A stretch of 64,000 nt of DNA. Source: Anaerolineae bacterium. Lineage in GTDB: Bacteria; Chloroflexota; Anaerolineae; Aggregatilineales; Aggregatilineaceae. Each line of letters opens with the position of its first letter. Positions within the stretch are counted from its first letter, which is position 1. Under the pieces are notes generated by a model that worked only from the letters and a program-made list of their open reading frames with translations, ran no database searches and was not told the origin of the DNA. The DNA is taken from the NCBI GenBank assembly GCA_018432315.1, contig JAHDLB010000042.1, positions 89,037 to 153,036 of the forward strand. Reading direction: 5' to 3'. Positions 49,541 to 57,844 of the stretch are shown piece by piece. The translations under genes and the position numbers were made by a program.

Positions 49541-50431
49541 ATGACCGATTTTCACGGTACCTGGCCCGCTCTGGTGACGCCGTTCACGGCTGACAACACG
49601 ATCAACACCGACACGGTAGTCAAGCTCGTCGCGCACCACCTGGACAAAGGCGTCACCGGATTTTACGTGTGCGGCAGCACGGGGAGCGGCGTGTACCTCT
49701 CCACGAAGGAACGCAAGCAGATGGTCGAGACGGTGACGGGCGTCGTCGCCGGGCTGGTGCCGGTCGTCGTGCACGTGGGCGCCGTCGCGCTGATCGACGC
49801 GATCGACCTGGCGCGGCACGCGCAGGCCCACGGCGCCGCCGGGTTCAGCAGCATCATCCCGCCGCTCTACCCGACGCTGGAGAGCGTCATCGCCTATTAC
49901 GAAACGCTGGCGCGGGCCGTCCCCGATCTGCCGTTCTTCCCGTACCTCGCCCGCCCGGAATTCAACGCGGTCGATCTGGTCAGCGGGCTGATCCACCTGC
50001 CGAACGTGGTGGGGAGCAAGTATACCGGCCCGAACATGTACGAATTCAACCAGATCGTCCGGCTGCGTGACGACCGCTGGTGGGTGTTCTCCGGCATGGA
50101 CGAGCAGAGCGTTTTCGCGGCGATGTCGGGCTCGTGCGGGCACATCGGCTCCACCCTGAACTTCATGCCGGGCATCTATGCCAAAATCCGCGCGGCGCTG
50201 GCCGAAGGCGATCACGCCTGCGCGCTGAGCTTGCAGCAGCGGGCGAACGCCGTGACCCAGGCGCTGCTGACCGTCAACTTTGGCGGCGCGCTGTACGAAA
50301 CGATGAACCTGCTCGGCTTCGACTGCGGCCAGCCTCGCCTGCCCGGCATGGTGCTCTCGGCGGACGAAAAGCAAGGGCTTCGCGCCAAGCTCGAGGCGGC
50401 TGGCTTCTGGGACGTGGTCGAGATGTCATGA
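49541..50431 (+). CDS. N-acetylneuraminate-lyase-like aldolase 2 (DHDPS/NAL family)
   Basis: 296 residues. The Schiff-base lysine is Lys160 in NVVGSKYTGPN, the G-x-K-x-T form typical of N-acetylneuraminate lyases, and the carboxylate loop is CGSTGSGVYLSTKERK. The catalytic tyrosine is Tyr130-ish in FFPYLARPEF. GSTLNFMPGIYAKIRAA resembles the NAL substrate region. AGGAGG precedes ATG 49541; the gene overlaps the glycyl-radical activase by 4 nt (ATGA). It probably splits a nine- or six-carbon sugar acid into pyruvate and an aldose. Identity as true NanA is not proven. Confidence 0.86.
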   Translation: MTDFHGTWPALVTPFTADNTINTDTVVKLVAHHLDKGVTGFYVCGSTGSGVYLSTKERKQMVETVTGVVAGLVPVVVHVGAVALIDAIDLARHAQAHGAAGFSSIIPPLYPTLESVIAYYETLARAVPDLPFFPYLARPEFNAVDLVSGLIHLPNVVGSKYTGPNMYEFNQIVRLRDDRWWVFSGMDEQSVFAAMSGSCGHIGSTLNFMPGIYAKIRAALAEGDHACALSLQQRANAVTQALLTVNFGGALYETMNLLGFDCGQPRLPGMVLSADEKQGLRAKLEAAGFWDVVEMS

Positions 50432-51324
50432 TCCGCGGCACCGTTTTCGACATCCAACGCTTCTCCGTGCACGATGGGCCGGGCATCCGCAGCACGGTCT
50501 TTCTGAAGGGCTGTTCGCTGCGGTGTTTCTGGTGCCACAACCCGGAGGGCATCCGCCCCCAGCCGGAGATCCAGTTCGAGCCAGATAAGTGCATCGGCTG
50601 CGGCGAGTGCGTCCTGGTCTGCCCGCAGGGCGCGCAGCTTCTGGACGGCGACCAGCGCGTTTTCGTGCGCGATCGCTGCGACGCCTGCGGCCAATGCGTG
50701 GAAACGTGCTACGCGGGCGCGCTGTCGCTGGTGGGGCGGGCGATGGCGGTCGAAGACGTGCTGGCCGAGGTTATGCAGGACCGCCCCTTTTACGATAGCT
50801 CCGGCGGCGGTGTGACGCTCTCCGGCGGCGAGCCGGTGCTGCAAACCGAGTTTGCGCGGGCGCTGCTGGCGCGCCTCCAGGCCGGGGACGTGCACACCGC
50901 GATTGAGACGGCGGGATATTACCCGTGGGAGCGCCTCGAAACGCTGCTGCCGCACATCGACCTGGTGATGATGGACCTCAAGCAGATGGACTCCGCGCGG
51001 CACCGGGCCGCCACCGGCGCGCCGAACGAGCGGATCCTCCAGACGGCCCGGCGGCTGGCGCAAACCGCGATCCCGGTGATCTTCCGCGTGCCGGTGATCC
51101 CAACGGTGAACGACACGCCGGGCGCGATCCGCGCCATCGCCGCTTTCGTGGGCGAACTGTCGGCGCTGCGCGGGGCGGCCCTGCCGCTGGAGCTGCTGCC
51201 CTTTCACCGGCTGGCGGAGAGCAAATACACGAGCCTGGGCCGGGAGTATGCCGCCCGGTCGCTGCCCGCGTCCGTCGAACACTTTGCCGAATTACAGACT
51301 GTGGTGCAGGAATACGGTTTTTAG
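50428..51324 (+). CDS. Glycyl radical enzyme activase (radical SAM)
   Basis: 298 residues. The radical SAM cluster motif is Cys29-x3-Cys33-x2-Cys36 (KGCSLRCFWCHNPEG), and a ferredoxin-like insert holds two four-cysteine motifs (Cys55/58/61/65 and Cys84/87/90/94) for two extra [4Fe-4S] clusters, as in activases of glycerol dehydratase, HPAD and choline lyase types and unlike the simpler PflA. GGGVTLSGGEPVLQ is the SAM-binding GGE motif. It makes the glycyl radical on the enzyme encoded 19 nt downstream. The start overlaps the lyase 2 stop by 4 nt. Confidence 0.93.
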   Translation: MIRGTVFDIQRFSVHDGPGIRSTVFLKGCSLRCFWCHNPEGIRPQPEIQFEPDKCIGCGECVLVCPQGAQLLDGDQRVFVRDRCDACGQCVETCYAGALSLVGRAMAVEDVLAEVMQDRPFYDSSGGGVTLSGGEPVLQTEFARALLARLQAGDVHTAIETAGYYPWERLETLLPHIDLVMMDLKQMDSARHRAATGAPNERILQTARRLAQTAIPVIFRVPVIPTVNDTPGAIRAIAAFVGELSALRGAALPLELLPFHRLAESKYTSLGREYAARSLPASVEHFAELQTVVQEYGF

Positions 51325-51343
51325 CAGGTGGTAGGAGTATCTT

Positions 51344-53572
51344 ATGGCAGTCACGACGCTCACATACGGGCAGCGCCTGGACGCCCTGCGCGCTGCCAAG
51401 CTGGAACAAACCCGCGAAAAACAGGAGGTGCTGGGCGCGATGGACCACGATGACTGGGCCGTTGTGCTGCCACCGCCCGAACTGCGCGAGGTGATCGACG
51501 CGATCAGCGGCTCGGGCGAGCCGATCACCGACTGCATTTATAAAGGCTGGCATCCCCAGTCCAATCACCCCTCCGGCGGTTTCTTCGGCCCGCGCGCGGT
51601 GGGCGACAACTACCGCGACTTTCTGGAGCACCATCCGGTGTACATCGACCCGAACAGCTCGCTGGCCGGGGCGTATATGTTCAACTTCATGTCGTACCGC
51701 AAGCCGTACTGGAATCCCGATTTCGACTACAGCCATTTGCAGCCCGACCAGGAGAAATACCAGCTCATTCACGGCATCGGCGGCAGCCAGCATTTCTGTC
51801 AGGACCTGCAGATCGGCCTGGACCTGGGCTGGCAGGGACTGCTGGAGAAGATCCGCCGCTATCGCAAGCTCAACTACCCGCACGGGCACGACTTCTACCA
51901 CGGGATCGGCTCGGTCGTGCACGGCGTGCAGGATTGGATCCGGCGCCACGCCGACGCGGCGCGCGCCATGGCCGAGAGGGAAACCGATCCGGTTCTGCGC
52001 CGGAACCTGGAAGAGATCGCCGCCATGAACGCGCACCTGGTCACCGAGCCGCCGCGCACCTTCCGCGACGCCTGCCAGTGGATCCTGTGGTACCAGATGG
52101 TGGCGCGCATGTTCAACGGCAGCGGGTCGTTGGGACAGCTCGACGTGCTGCTGGCGCCGTACTACGAGCGCGATACGGCGGCGGGCCTGCTCACCGACGA
52201 GGAGGCGATTTTCCACATCGCGTGCCTGCTGCTGCGCGACACGGCGTACATCCAGCTTGGCGGGCCGGACGCGGATGGCCGCGACGTCACCAATCACCTC
52301 TCGTACCTGGTGCTCGAAGCCGGGCACCGGCTGGGCATCCCGGCCAATATCGGCGTGAGCGTGGGCGAGGGGATCGATCCGGGGTTGTTGCAGCGCGGGG
52401 TCGAGATCATCGTGGGGGACCGGCACGGTTACCCGAAATTCCTGGGGAGCGATCATGTCGTCGCGGGCACAGTCAGGAACGGGGTCCCGCTGGAGGCGGC
52501 GCGCCAGCGCACCTATTCCGGCTGTCACTGGTCGGCCATCCCGGGGCGCGAATACGGCCTGATGGACATCGTCAAGATCAATTTCGGCGCGGTGTTCGAC
52601 GTGGCGCTGCGTGACATGCTGGCCGGCGAGAGGGCGCCCCACACGCTCGACGCGTTGTGGGAGCGTTTCGTGCATCACCTGGCGCGCGCGGTGGCCGTCG
52701 TCGCCGAAGGGCTGGACGTCCATATGGCGCACATGCACGACGTCTTCCCGGAGCTGGTGCTGGACCTGTGCTGTCACGGCCCGATCGAGAAGGGGCTGGA
52801 CGCCTCGCACGGCGGCGTGGAGTTCTACCTGCTCGGCGTCGATGGGGCGGCGCTCGCCACCGTCGCGGACTCCTTCGCGGCCATCGAGCAGCGCGTGGTG
52901 CGCGAGGGGCGGCTCACCTGGGAGGACCTGCTGCGCCACCTGGACGCGGACTGGGCTGGTCCGGATGGCGAACGGGCGCGGCTGATGATGAGCAGCGTGC
53001 CGCGCTTCGGGCACGGCAACACGCCCGCCGACGACTATGCCTGGCGCATCAGCGAGGCGTTCAGCGCCCTGGTGACGGCCAAACCCACCCCGGCGGGCTT
53101 CCGCATGGTGCCGGGGCTGTTCTCGTGGGCGCTGACGATCGCGATGGGGGCCCGGCTCGGCGCGACACCGAATGGCCGCCGGGCGGGCGAGCCGATCTCG
53201 CAAGGCGCGAACCCGCACCCCGGCTTCCGCAAGGATGGCGCGCCGACGGCGCTGGCGGTGGCGGTGGCGGCGGTGCAGCCGGGTTACGGCAACACGGCCC
53301 CGCTGCAGATCGACCTGGAGCCGTCGATCGCGAGTGACGAGGCGGCGCGTTCGCAGATCGCCAGCTTGATCCGCACCCATTTCGACCTGGGCGGCACGCA
53401 GATCAACATGAACGTGCTCGACACGCAAAAGCTGCTGGAAGCCTACGAGGACCCGTCGAAATATCCCGATCTCGTGGTGCGCGTGACGGGCTTCAGCGCG
53501 TATTTCTCCAGCCTGTCGCCGGAGTTCCGCAAGATGGTGGTGGACCGCGTGCTCGCCGCCGAGTCGGCGTGA
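51344..53572 (+). CDS. Glycyl radical enzyme of unknown subtype (PFL-like)
   Basis: 742 residues, slightly shorter than most family members (about 780-850). The C-terminal glycyl radical site is RVTGFSAYF with Gly716, 27 residues from the end; the catalytic cysteine is Cys394 in TYSGCHWSAIP. Known C-O, C-N and C-S lyases of the family carry Cys-x-Glu, and PFL carries Cys-Cys; here Cys-His-Trp stands instead, so neither dehydratase nor formate-lyase activity can be assumed. FLEEIAAMNAHL-like RRNLEEIAAMNAHL, LGQLDVLLAPYYERD and NMNVLDTQKLLEAYEDP are standard fold landmarks. GGTAGGAG precedes ATG 51344. The FadR-controlled neighbours suggest a late step on the imported sugar. Confidence 0.9.
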   Translation: MAVTTLTYGQRLDALRAAKLEQTREKQEVLGAMDHDDWAVVLPPPELREVIDAISGSGEPITDCIYKGWHPQSNHPSGGFFGPRAVGDNYRDFLEHHPVYIDPNSSLAGAYMFNFMSYRKPYWNPDFDYSHLQPDQEKYQLIHGIGGSQHFCQDLQIGLDLGWQGLLEKIRRYRKLNYPHGHDFYHGIGSVVHGVQDWIRRHADAARAMAERETDPVLRRNLEEIAAMNAHLVTEPPRTFRDACQWILWYQMVARMFNGSGSLGQLDVLLAPYYERDTAAGLLTDEEAIFHIACLLLRDTAYIQLGGPDADGRDVTNHLSYLVLEAGHRLGIPANIGVSVGEGIDPGLLQRGVEIIVGDRHGYPKFLGSDHVVAGTVRNGVPLEAARQRTYSGCHWSAIPGREYGLMDIVKINFGAVFDVALRDMLAGERAPHTLDALWERFVHHLARAVAVVAEGLDVHMAHMHDVFPELVLDLCCHGPIEKGLDASHGGVEFYLLGVDGAALATVADSFAAIEQRVVREGRLTWEDLLRHLDADWAGPDGERARLMMSSVPRFGHGNTPADDYAWRISEAFSALVTAKPTPAGFRMVPGLFSWALTIAMGARLGATPNGRRAGEPISQGANPHPGFRKDGAPTALAVAVAAVQPGYGNTAPLQIDLEPSIASDEAARSQIASLIRTHFDLGGTQINMNVLDTQKLLEAYEDPSKYPDLVVRVTGFSAYFSSLSPEFRKMVVDRVLAAESA

Positions 53573-53589
53573 GCGGAGGAGGGCAACGA

Positions 53590-53721
53590 ATGACCCCGAT
53601 CGACGCCGCTGTGCTGGACAAACTGCGCGAGGACGCGCCAACCCTGGACACGGTGCGCGAAGCCACTGCCGAAGCCGACCGGCGAATCGATGCCCTGTGG
53701 CAGCAGGTGCGCCGCCGGTAA
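53590..53721 (+). CDS. 43-residue protein downstream of the glycyl radical enzyme
   Basis: A short frame, MTPIDAAVLDKLREDAPTLD at its start, ending in QQVRRR, with a strong GGAGGAGGG ribosome-binding site about 7 nt before ATG 53590 and only 17 nt after the glycyl radical enzyme stop. It is charged and helix-prone, with no membrane segment or signal. The spacing and ribosome-binding site make it a probable real gene of the operon. It might assist the glycyl radical enzyme or its activase, as small accessory proteins do in some relatives; no similarity is recognised. Confidence 0.6.
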   Translation: MTPIDAAVLDKLREDAPTLDTVREATAEADRRIDALWQQVRRR

Positions 53722-53819
53722 GGCGTGGGGTGAGCGTTGTCATTCAGTTCGGAAAGAAGGCAGTCCCCGCTGTAGGATCTGGGTAGTCTACGTTTCGAAG
53801 CTGACAAGGATACCCAACC

Positions 53820-54785
53820 ATGAACACAGCAATCAACCGGGTGATGAGGCCGTTCGTGATCGGACTGGTGGCGCTCGCGCTCCTCTTCGGGAGCAGCGCC
53901 CCGTCACCTGCCGCCGCGCAGGCGCCGGGGGCCTTCGACGTGCGCGACCACCCGATCTACCTGATCGCATCCTATTACAACGCCATCGCGCTGCAGGACT
54001 ATGGGCGCGCGTACAGCTATTGGAACGGGAACGCGCCCGGCGGGATCACCTACCAGCAGTTCGTGCAGGGATTCGCCGACGTGCAGGCCGTGCGCGCGCT
54101 GGCCCGCCTGCCCGTGGTGATGAGCGCGGCGGCGGGGACCGCTCATGCCGAGGTGCCGGTCGTGGTGCTGACCACGCTGAAAAGCGGCGGGTCGCAGATC
54201 TTCGCCGGGTGCTTTCACGCCGTTAAGACCAACGTGCCGGTCGGGGATCCGGGCGTCGTCGATCCGAACTGGTACCTGAACAGCGCCGTGCTGAATCCGG
54301 CGACGTCGGTCGACTTCCTGCAGGCGACGAGCGCCTGTTCGCAGGCCGACGTGTTCCCCACGTCCACGGGCGTGCACGACCAGCAATCGCCCCTGGACCT
54401 GATCACGTCGTACTACGACGCCATCGCCGCCACCGATTACTACCGCGCCTACCACTACTGGCCGAACGGCGCGCCGGGGCAAACCCTGGACCAGTTCGCG
54501 CAGGGCTTTGCAGGCACGGCCAATATCGGGGTCGTGGTGGGGCTGTCGTTCCACATTGGCGCGGCTGCCGGCAGCACGTACGCGAACACGCCGCTGTTGA
54601 TCACGGCGACGAGCTGGGGCCAGTCGCAGTTGTTCGTGGGGTGCATCGTCGCCCGGAAATCGAACGTCCCGGTCGGCAATTCACCGGCGCCCGATCCGAA
54701 CTGGTACCTCTACAGCGCCAACATCAACCCGGTGAGCACGCTGGATGCCGGCGTGCAGCAGGTCTGGAATGCCTGCTCCGGCTGA
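53820..54785 (+). CDS. Secreted protein with two tandem copies of an unknown domain
   Basis: 321 residues. Signal peptide of about 36 residues (MRPFVIGLVALALLFGSSAPSP, cut near AAAQA). The mature protein is an internal duplication: copy 1 (about 42-165) and copy 2 (about 186-310) share the order (L)I-SYY-AI---DY-RAY-YW---APG, then a QGFA segment, a hydrophobic AAAG strand, SQ-F-GC, K-NVPVG and DPNWYL-SA-(L/I)NP. Each copy has one conserved Cys in its GC motif. The fold may be NTF2-like (helix then curved sheet). No function is known. It is alone on the plus strand, 98 nt past the 43-residue gene, and faces the GH31 gene. Confidence 0.82.
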   Translation: MNTAINRVMRPFVIGLVALALLFGSSAPSPAAAQAPGAFDVRDHPIYLIASYYNAIALQDYGRAYSYWNGNAPGGITYQQFVQGFADVQAVRALARLPVVMSAAAGTAHAEVPVVVLTTLKSGGSQIFAGCFHAVKTNVPVGDPGVVDPNWYLNSAVLNPATSVDFLQATSACSQADVFPTSTGVHDQQSPLDLITSYYDAIAATDYYRAYHYWPNGAPGQTLDQFAQGFAGTANIGVVVGLSFHIGAAAGSTYANTPLLITATSWGQSQLFVGCIVARKSNVPVGNSPAPDPNWYLYSANINPVSTLDAGVQQVWNACSG

Positions 54786-54829
54786 TGGGGCTTCCCGCCC
54801 GCGCCGGAGTTGAGGGGAGGCGAACCACG

Positions 54830-54867
54830 CGGCGAGGAGTTGGGCCAGAGCGCCCGGCTCCTCGCCG
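54830..54867. terminator. Bidirectional-type hairpin between convergent genes
   Basis: A perfect 10-bp stem (CGGCGAGGAG 54830-54839 with CTCCTCGCCG 54858-54867, 18-nt loop), followed on the plus strand by TGTGTTT. It lies between the secreted-protein gene and the GH31 gene stop and may end both transcripts. Confidence 0.5.
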
Positions 54868-54888
54868 TGTGTTTGCGCAGACGTCCGG

Positions 54889-56931
54889 TTATTCGCTCTG
54901 GGCCGGATAGCCTTGCAGGCAGGGCCAGGCGCGCCCGCGCTCCACGTTGACCCACAGCGGCAGGCTGAAATAGTCGTAGGTGTCGGTGCGCCAGGCGGGG
55001 CCGTGGGCCGTCTCGCCGGATAGCAGGTGGCGCCACTCGCCCGCGGGCAGGTAGTAGGTGATCTCGGACCGGTCGTTGAACACGGGCGCGACGAGCAGGG
55101 CCGGGCCGAGCATGTATTGCAGGTCCAGGTGGCGGCAGGCCGGATCGTCGGGGAACTCCAGCACCATCGCGCGCATCATGGGCCAGCCATGCTGTTGCGC
55201 TTCGCGCGCGGCGTCGAGCAGGTAGGGCATGAGGTGTGCCTTCACGTTGTTGAAGTGGCGCAGCACGTCGACCGATTCGTCACCGAACAGCCACGGCATT
55301 CGCACGCTCCAATGGCCGTGCAGCCGGCTGTGCGACGAGAGCAGGCCGAACGCGACCCAACGCTTGTACAGGTCCGGCGTGGCAGTGCCGATGAACCCGC
55401 TGATGTCGTGGCTCCAGAAGCCGAAGCCGCCCAGGCCCAGCGACAGCCCGGCGCGCAGCGTCTCCGCCATGGAGGGGTAGGTCGACGAGTTGTCGCCGCC
55501 CCAGTGCACGGGGAACTGCTGGTTGCCGCAGGTGGCCGACCGCGCGAACAGCACCGCCTCGTCGCCTTTGAGCTCGCGCATCAGCTCGAACACAGCCCGG
55601 TTGTACAGGTAGGTGTAGTAGTTGTGCATCCGCTCCGGGTTGCTTCCGTCGTGGTAGCGGACGCCGGTCGGGATGCGCTCGCCGAAGTCGGTCTTGAAGG
55701 CGTCCACGCCCATATCGACCAGCGCGCGGAGCTTGCCGGTGTACCATTCGCGCGCGGCGGGGTTGGTGAAGTCCACCAGGCCCATGCCGGGCTGCCAGTC
55801 GTCGACCTGGTAGACGTCGCCTTCGGGCGTCTGGAGCAGGTAGCCGGCGGCCATGCCCTCGGCGAACAGCGGCGACGCTTCGGCGATGTAGGGGTTGATC
55901 CACACGCAGATCTTGATCCCCTTGTCCTTGATGCGCCGCAGCATGCCTTCCGGGTCGGGGAAGTTCTGGCGATCCCACAGGAAGCTGCACCACGTCAGCT
56001 CTTTCATCCAGAAGCAGTCGAAGTGAAACACGCTGATCGGGATGCCGAGCGATTCCATGCGGTCGATGTTCACCAGCACGTCGGCCTCGTTGTAGTTCGT
56101 CGTGAACGAGGTGGAGAGCCACAGCCCGAACGACCATTCGGGGGGCAGCGCCGGGCGCCCGCTCAGGGCGGTGTACTGCTCCAGGACCGCTTTCGGCGTG
56201 GGGCCGCCGAACAGGTAATAGTCGAGGCTGTGCCCTTCGACGCTGAACTGGGTGCGCGTGACGTGGTGCGACGCGATCTCGAACGAGACGCGGCCCGGAT
56301 GGTTGACCAGCACGCCGTAGCCCTGGCTGCTGAGATACAGCGGGATGTTCTTGTACGCGATCTCCGAATTGGTCCCGCCGTCTTCGTTCCACATATCAAC
56401 CGACTGCCCGTTGCGCACGAACGGCGTGAAGCGCTCGCCCAGGCCGTAGATCGTCTCGCCGGGCGCCATCGACAACTGCTCGCGCAGGTACGTCTTGCCG
56501 CCTTGCTCGAACAGCCCGATCGCCTTGCGCTCGCTGCCGGTGATGAGCTGCCCGCCGCGCCGGTAGTCGATGCGCCAGTCGCCCTGGGTGGGGACCTCCA
56601 CCGCCAGATCGCCGGTCTTGAGCCACGCGACATCGTCGTCGCGGCCAATCTCCGCTGCGTCGTTGGACAGCGAATAGTCGAGATCGAACGCGGGCAGGCG
56701 CGGGCGGCGGCCCTTGAAATGGGTGAGCTGGACGCGAACCACGTTGGGCATGGGCGAAGTGAACCGGGCGGTGGTCAGCGACCCGTGCAGGTAATCGTCG
56801 CGCGTCTTGACCTCGTGGCTGTACCCGGTGACGACCAGCGCGTCAGGCTCGGTCCGTACGTCCACGACGGTCAGCGGGTAGACCGCCTCCGTGCCCGGCA
56901 GCAACTGCCAGTATCCAGCATCGAACTTCAT
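54889..56931 (-). CDS. yicI: GH31 alpha-xylosidase/alpha-glucosidase, YicI-like
   Basis: 680 residues. The catalytic nucleophile is Asp415 in FKTDFGERIPTGV, the exact signature of YicI-type alpha-xylosidases, and the acid/base Asp480 lies in HWGGDNSSTYPSMAETLR. These positions match those of E. coli YicI almost exactly. Retaining hydrolysis of alpha-xylosides (for instance isoprimeverose from xyloglucan) is expected; alpha-glucosidase activity is possible. No signal peptide, so the substrate must be imported. ATG 56931 has AAGGAG 10 nt upstream. It is the last gene of a LacI-MalEFG-type operon, 70 nt after the inner-membrane permease. Confidence 0.9.
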   Translation of the reverse strand: MKFDAGYWQLLPGTEAVYPLTVVDVRTEPDALVVTGYSHEVKTRDDYLHGSLTTARFTSPMPNVVRVQLTHFKGRRPRLPAFDLDYSLSNDAAEIGRDDDVAWLKTGDLAVEVPTQGDWRIDYRRGGQLITGSERKAIGLFEQGGKTYLREQLSMAPGETIYGLGERFTPFVRNGQSVDMWNEDGGTNSEIAYKNIPLYLSSQGYGVLVNHPGRVSFEIASHHVTRTQFSVEGHSLDYYLFGGPTPKAVLEQYTALSGRPALPPEWSFGLWLSTSFTTNYNEADVLVNIDRMESLGIPISVFHFDCFWMKELTWCSFLWDRQNFPDPEGMLRRIKDKGIKICVWINPYIAEASPLFAEGMAAGYLLQTPEGDVYQVDDWQPGMGLVDFTNPAAREWYTGKLRALVDMGVDAFKTDFGERIPTGVRYHDGSNPERMHNYYTYLYNRAVFELMRELKGDEAVLFARSATCGNQQFPVHWGGDNSSTYPSMAETLRAGLSLGLGGFGFWSHDISGFIGTATPDLYKRWVAFGLLSSHSRLHGHWSVRMPWLFGDESVDVLRHFNNVKAHLMPYLLDAAREAQQHGWPMMRAMVLEFPDDPACRHLDLQYMLGPALLVAPVFNDRSEITYYLPAGEWRHLLSGETAHGPAWRTDTYDYFSLPLWVNVERGRAWPCLQGYPAQSE

Positions 56932-57001
56932 GATAAGGTGTCTCCTTGTGACAGGGTCCAATCGAGTAACTACACAAACATACGCTCAAGATTGTGATGG
57001 G

Positions 57002-57841
57002 TTATTTCACGCTGCCGGCTGTGATCCCTTTCGTCAGAGTGCGCTGGAACAGCAGGAAGAAAACCACGCAGGGCAGAATGCCCAGCAAGGCCGACGCGCT
57101 CGATGTGGTGGCGTCCATGTTGTGTTGGCCCTGCAGCACGGCAATCGCCAGCGGCACCGTCTGGTTCGACGTGGATACCAGCAGGATCATCGGCAGGAAG
57201 AACTCGTTCCACGTCCAGATGAAGAAGAACACGAACAGCACCGACAGCGTCGGGCGGCTGATGGGCGTCACGATCCGCAGCAGGAGCTGGACCTTGTTGC
57301 AGCCGTCGATCCGGGCGGCTTCGAGAATCTCGCGCGGGAACGTGCTGAAAACCGACGTCAGCAGGTACGTGCCGAACGCGCTCTGGATCACCGAGAACAC
57401 GATGATCACCGACAGCCGCGTGTTGTACAGGCCGAGCGACTTGGCGAAATAATACAGCGGGTAGGCCAGCGCCTCCTGGGGCAGCGTGTTCGCCATCAGG
57501 AAGAAGATCAGGAACCAGACGCGCCCCCGCACCCGCCCGATCCCCAGGGCGAACGCATTCAGCAGCGACAGACCGATCCCCGCGACCGCCACGCTGACGC
57601 TGATCACGGTGCTGTTGATCAGCTTGTTGGTGAAATCGACCCGGTCCCAGAAATCGCGCAGGCCATCGGTATACAGGCCGCCCGGCAGGCTCAGCGGGCC
57701 GTTGCTGGCGTACTCCGCCGGGGTCTTGAAGGCGTTGATAGTCACGATGGCGAAGGGGAAGAGCATCACGATCAGCAGCGCGGTCAGCAGCAGCAGGGCG
57801 AGCGACTTGTTGAACCGTTCGAGCACGAGCGAGGCGTTCAT
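57002..57841 (-). CDS. Carbohydrate ABC transporter permease (MalG/CUT1 type)
   Basis: 279 residues, six hydrophobic segments, normal MalG length. FKTPAEYASNGPLSLPGG is the typical periplasmic loop, and EAARIDGCNKVQLLLRIVTPISRPTLSVLFVFFFIWTWNEFFLPMILL is the EAA loop plus last helices. It pairs with the MalF-type permease 3 nt upstream. No ATPase gene lies in this operon, so the importer must borrow a shared CUT1 ATPase (MsmK/MalK type) encoded elsewhere. Co-transcribed with a GH31 enzyme, pointing to an alpha-xyloside or related oligosaccharide. Confidence 0.92.
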   Translation of the reverse strand: MNASLVLERFNKSLALLLLTALLIVMLFPFAIVTINAFKTPAEYASNGPLSLPGGLYTDGLRDFWDRVDFTNKLINSTVISVSVAVAGIGLSLLNAFALGIGRVRGRVWFLIFFLMANTLPQEALAYPLYYFAKSLGLYNTRLSVIIVFSVIQSAFGTYLLTSVFSTFPREILEAARIDGCNKVQLLLRIVTPISRPTLSVLFVFFFIWTWNEFFLPMILLVSTSNQTVPLAIAVLQGQHNMDATTSSASALLGILPCVVFFLLFQRTLTKGITAGSVK

Positions 57842-57844
57842 CGT

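Noticed and set aside
51344..53572. Calling the glycyl radical enzyme pyruvate formate-lyase
   Set aside because: The Cys-Cys pair of PFL is absent (Cys394 is followed by His-Trp) and the activase has the two extra cluster motifs of non-PFL activases.
50978..53743. A 921-codon open frame on the minus strand opposite the glycyl radical enzyme and its activase
   Set aside because: The sense-strand genes carry all catalytic motifs; the antisense frame has none.
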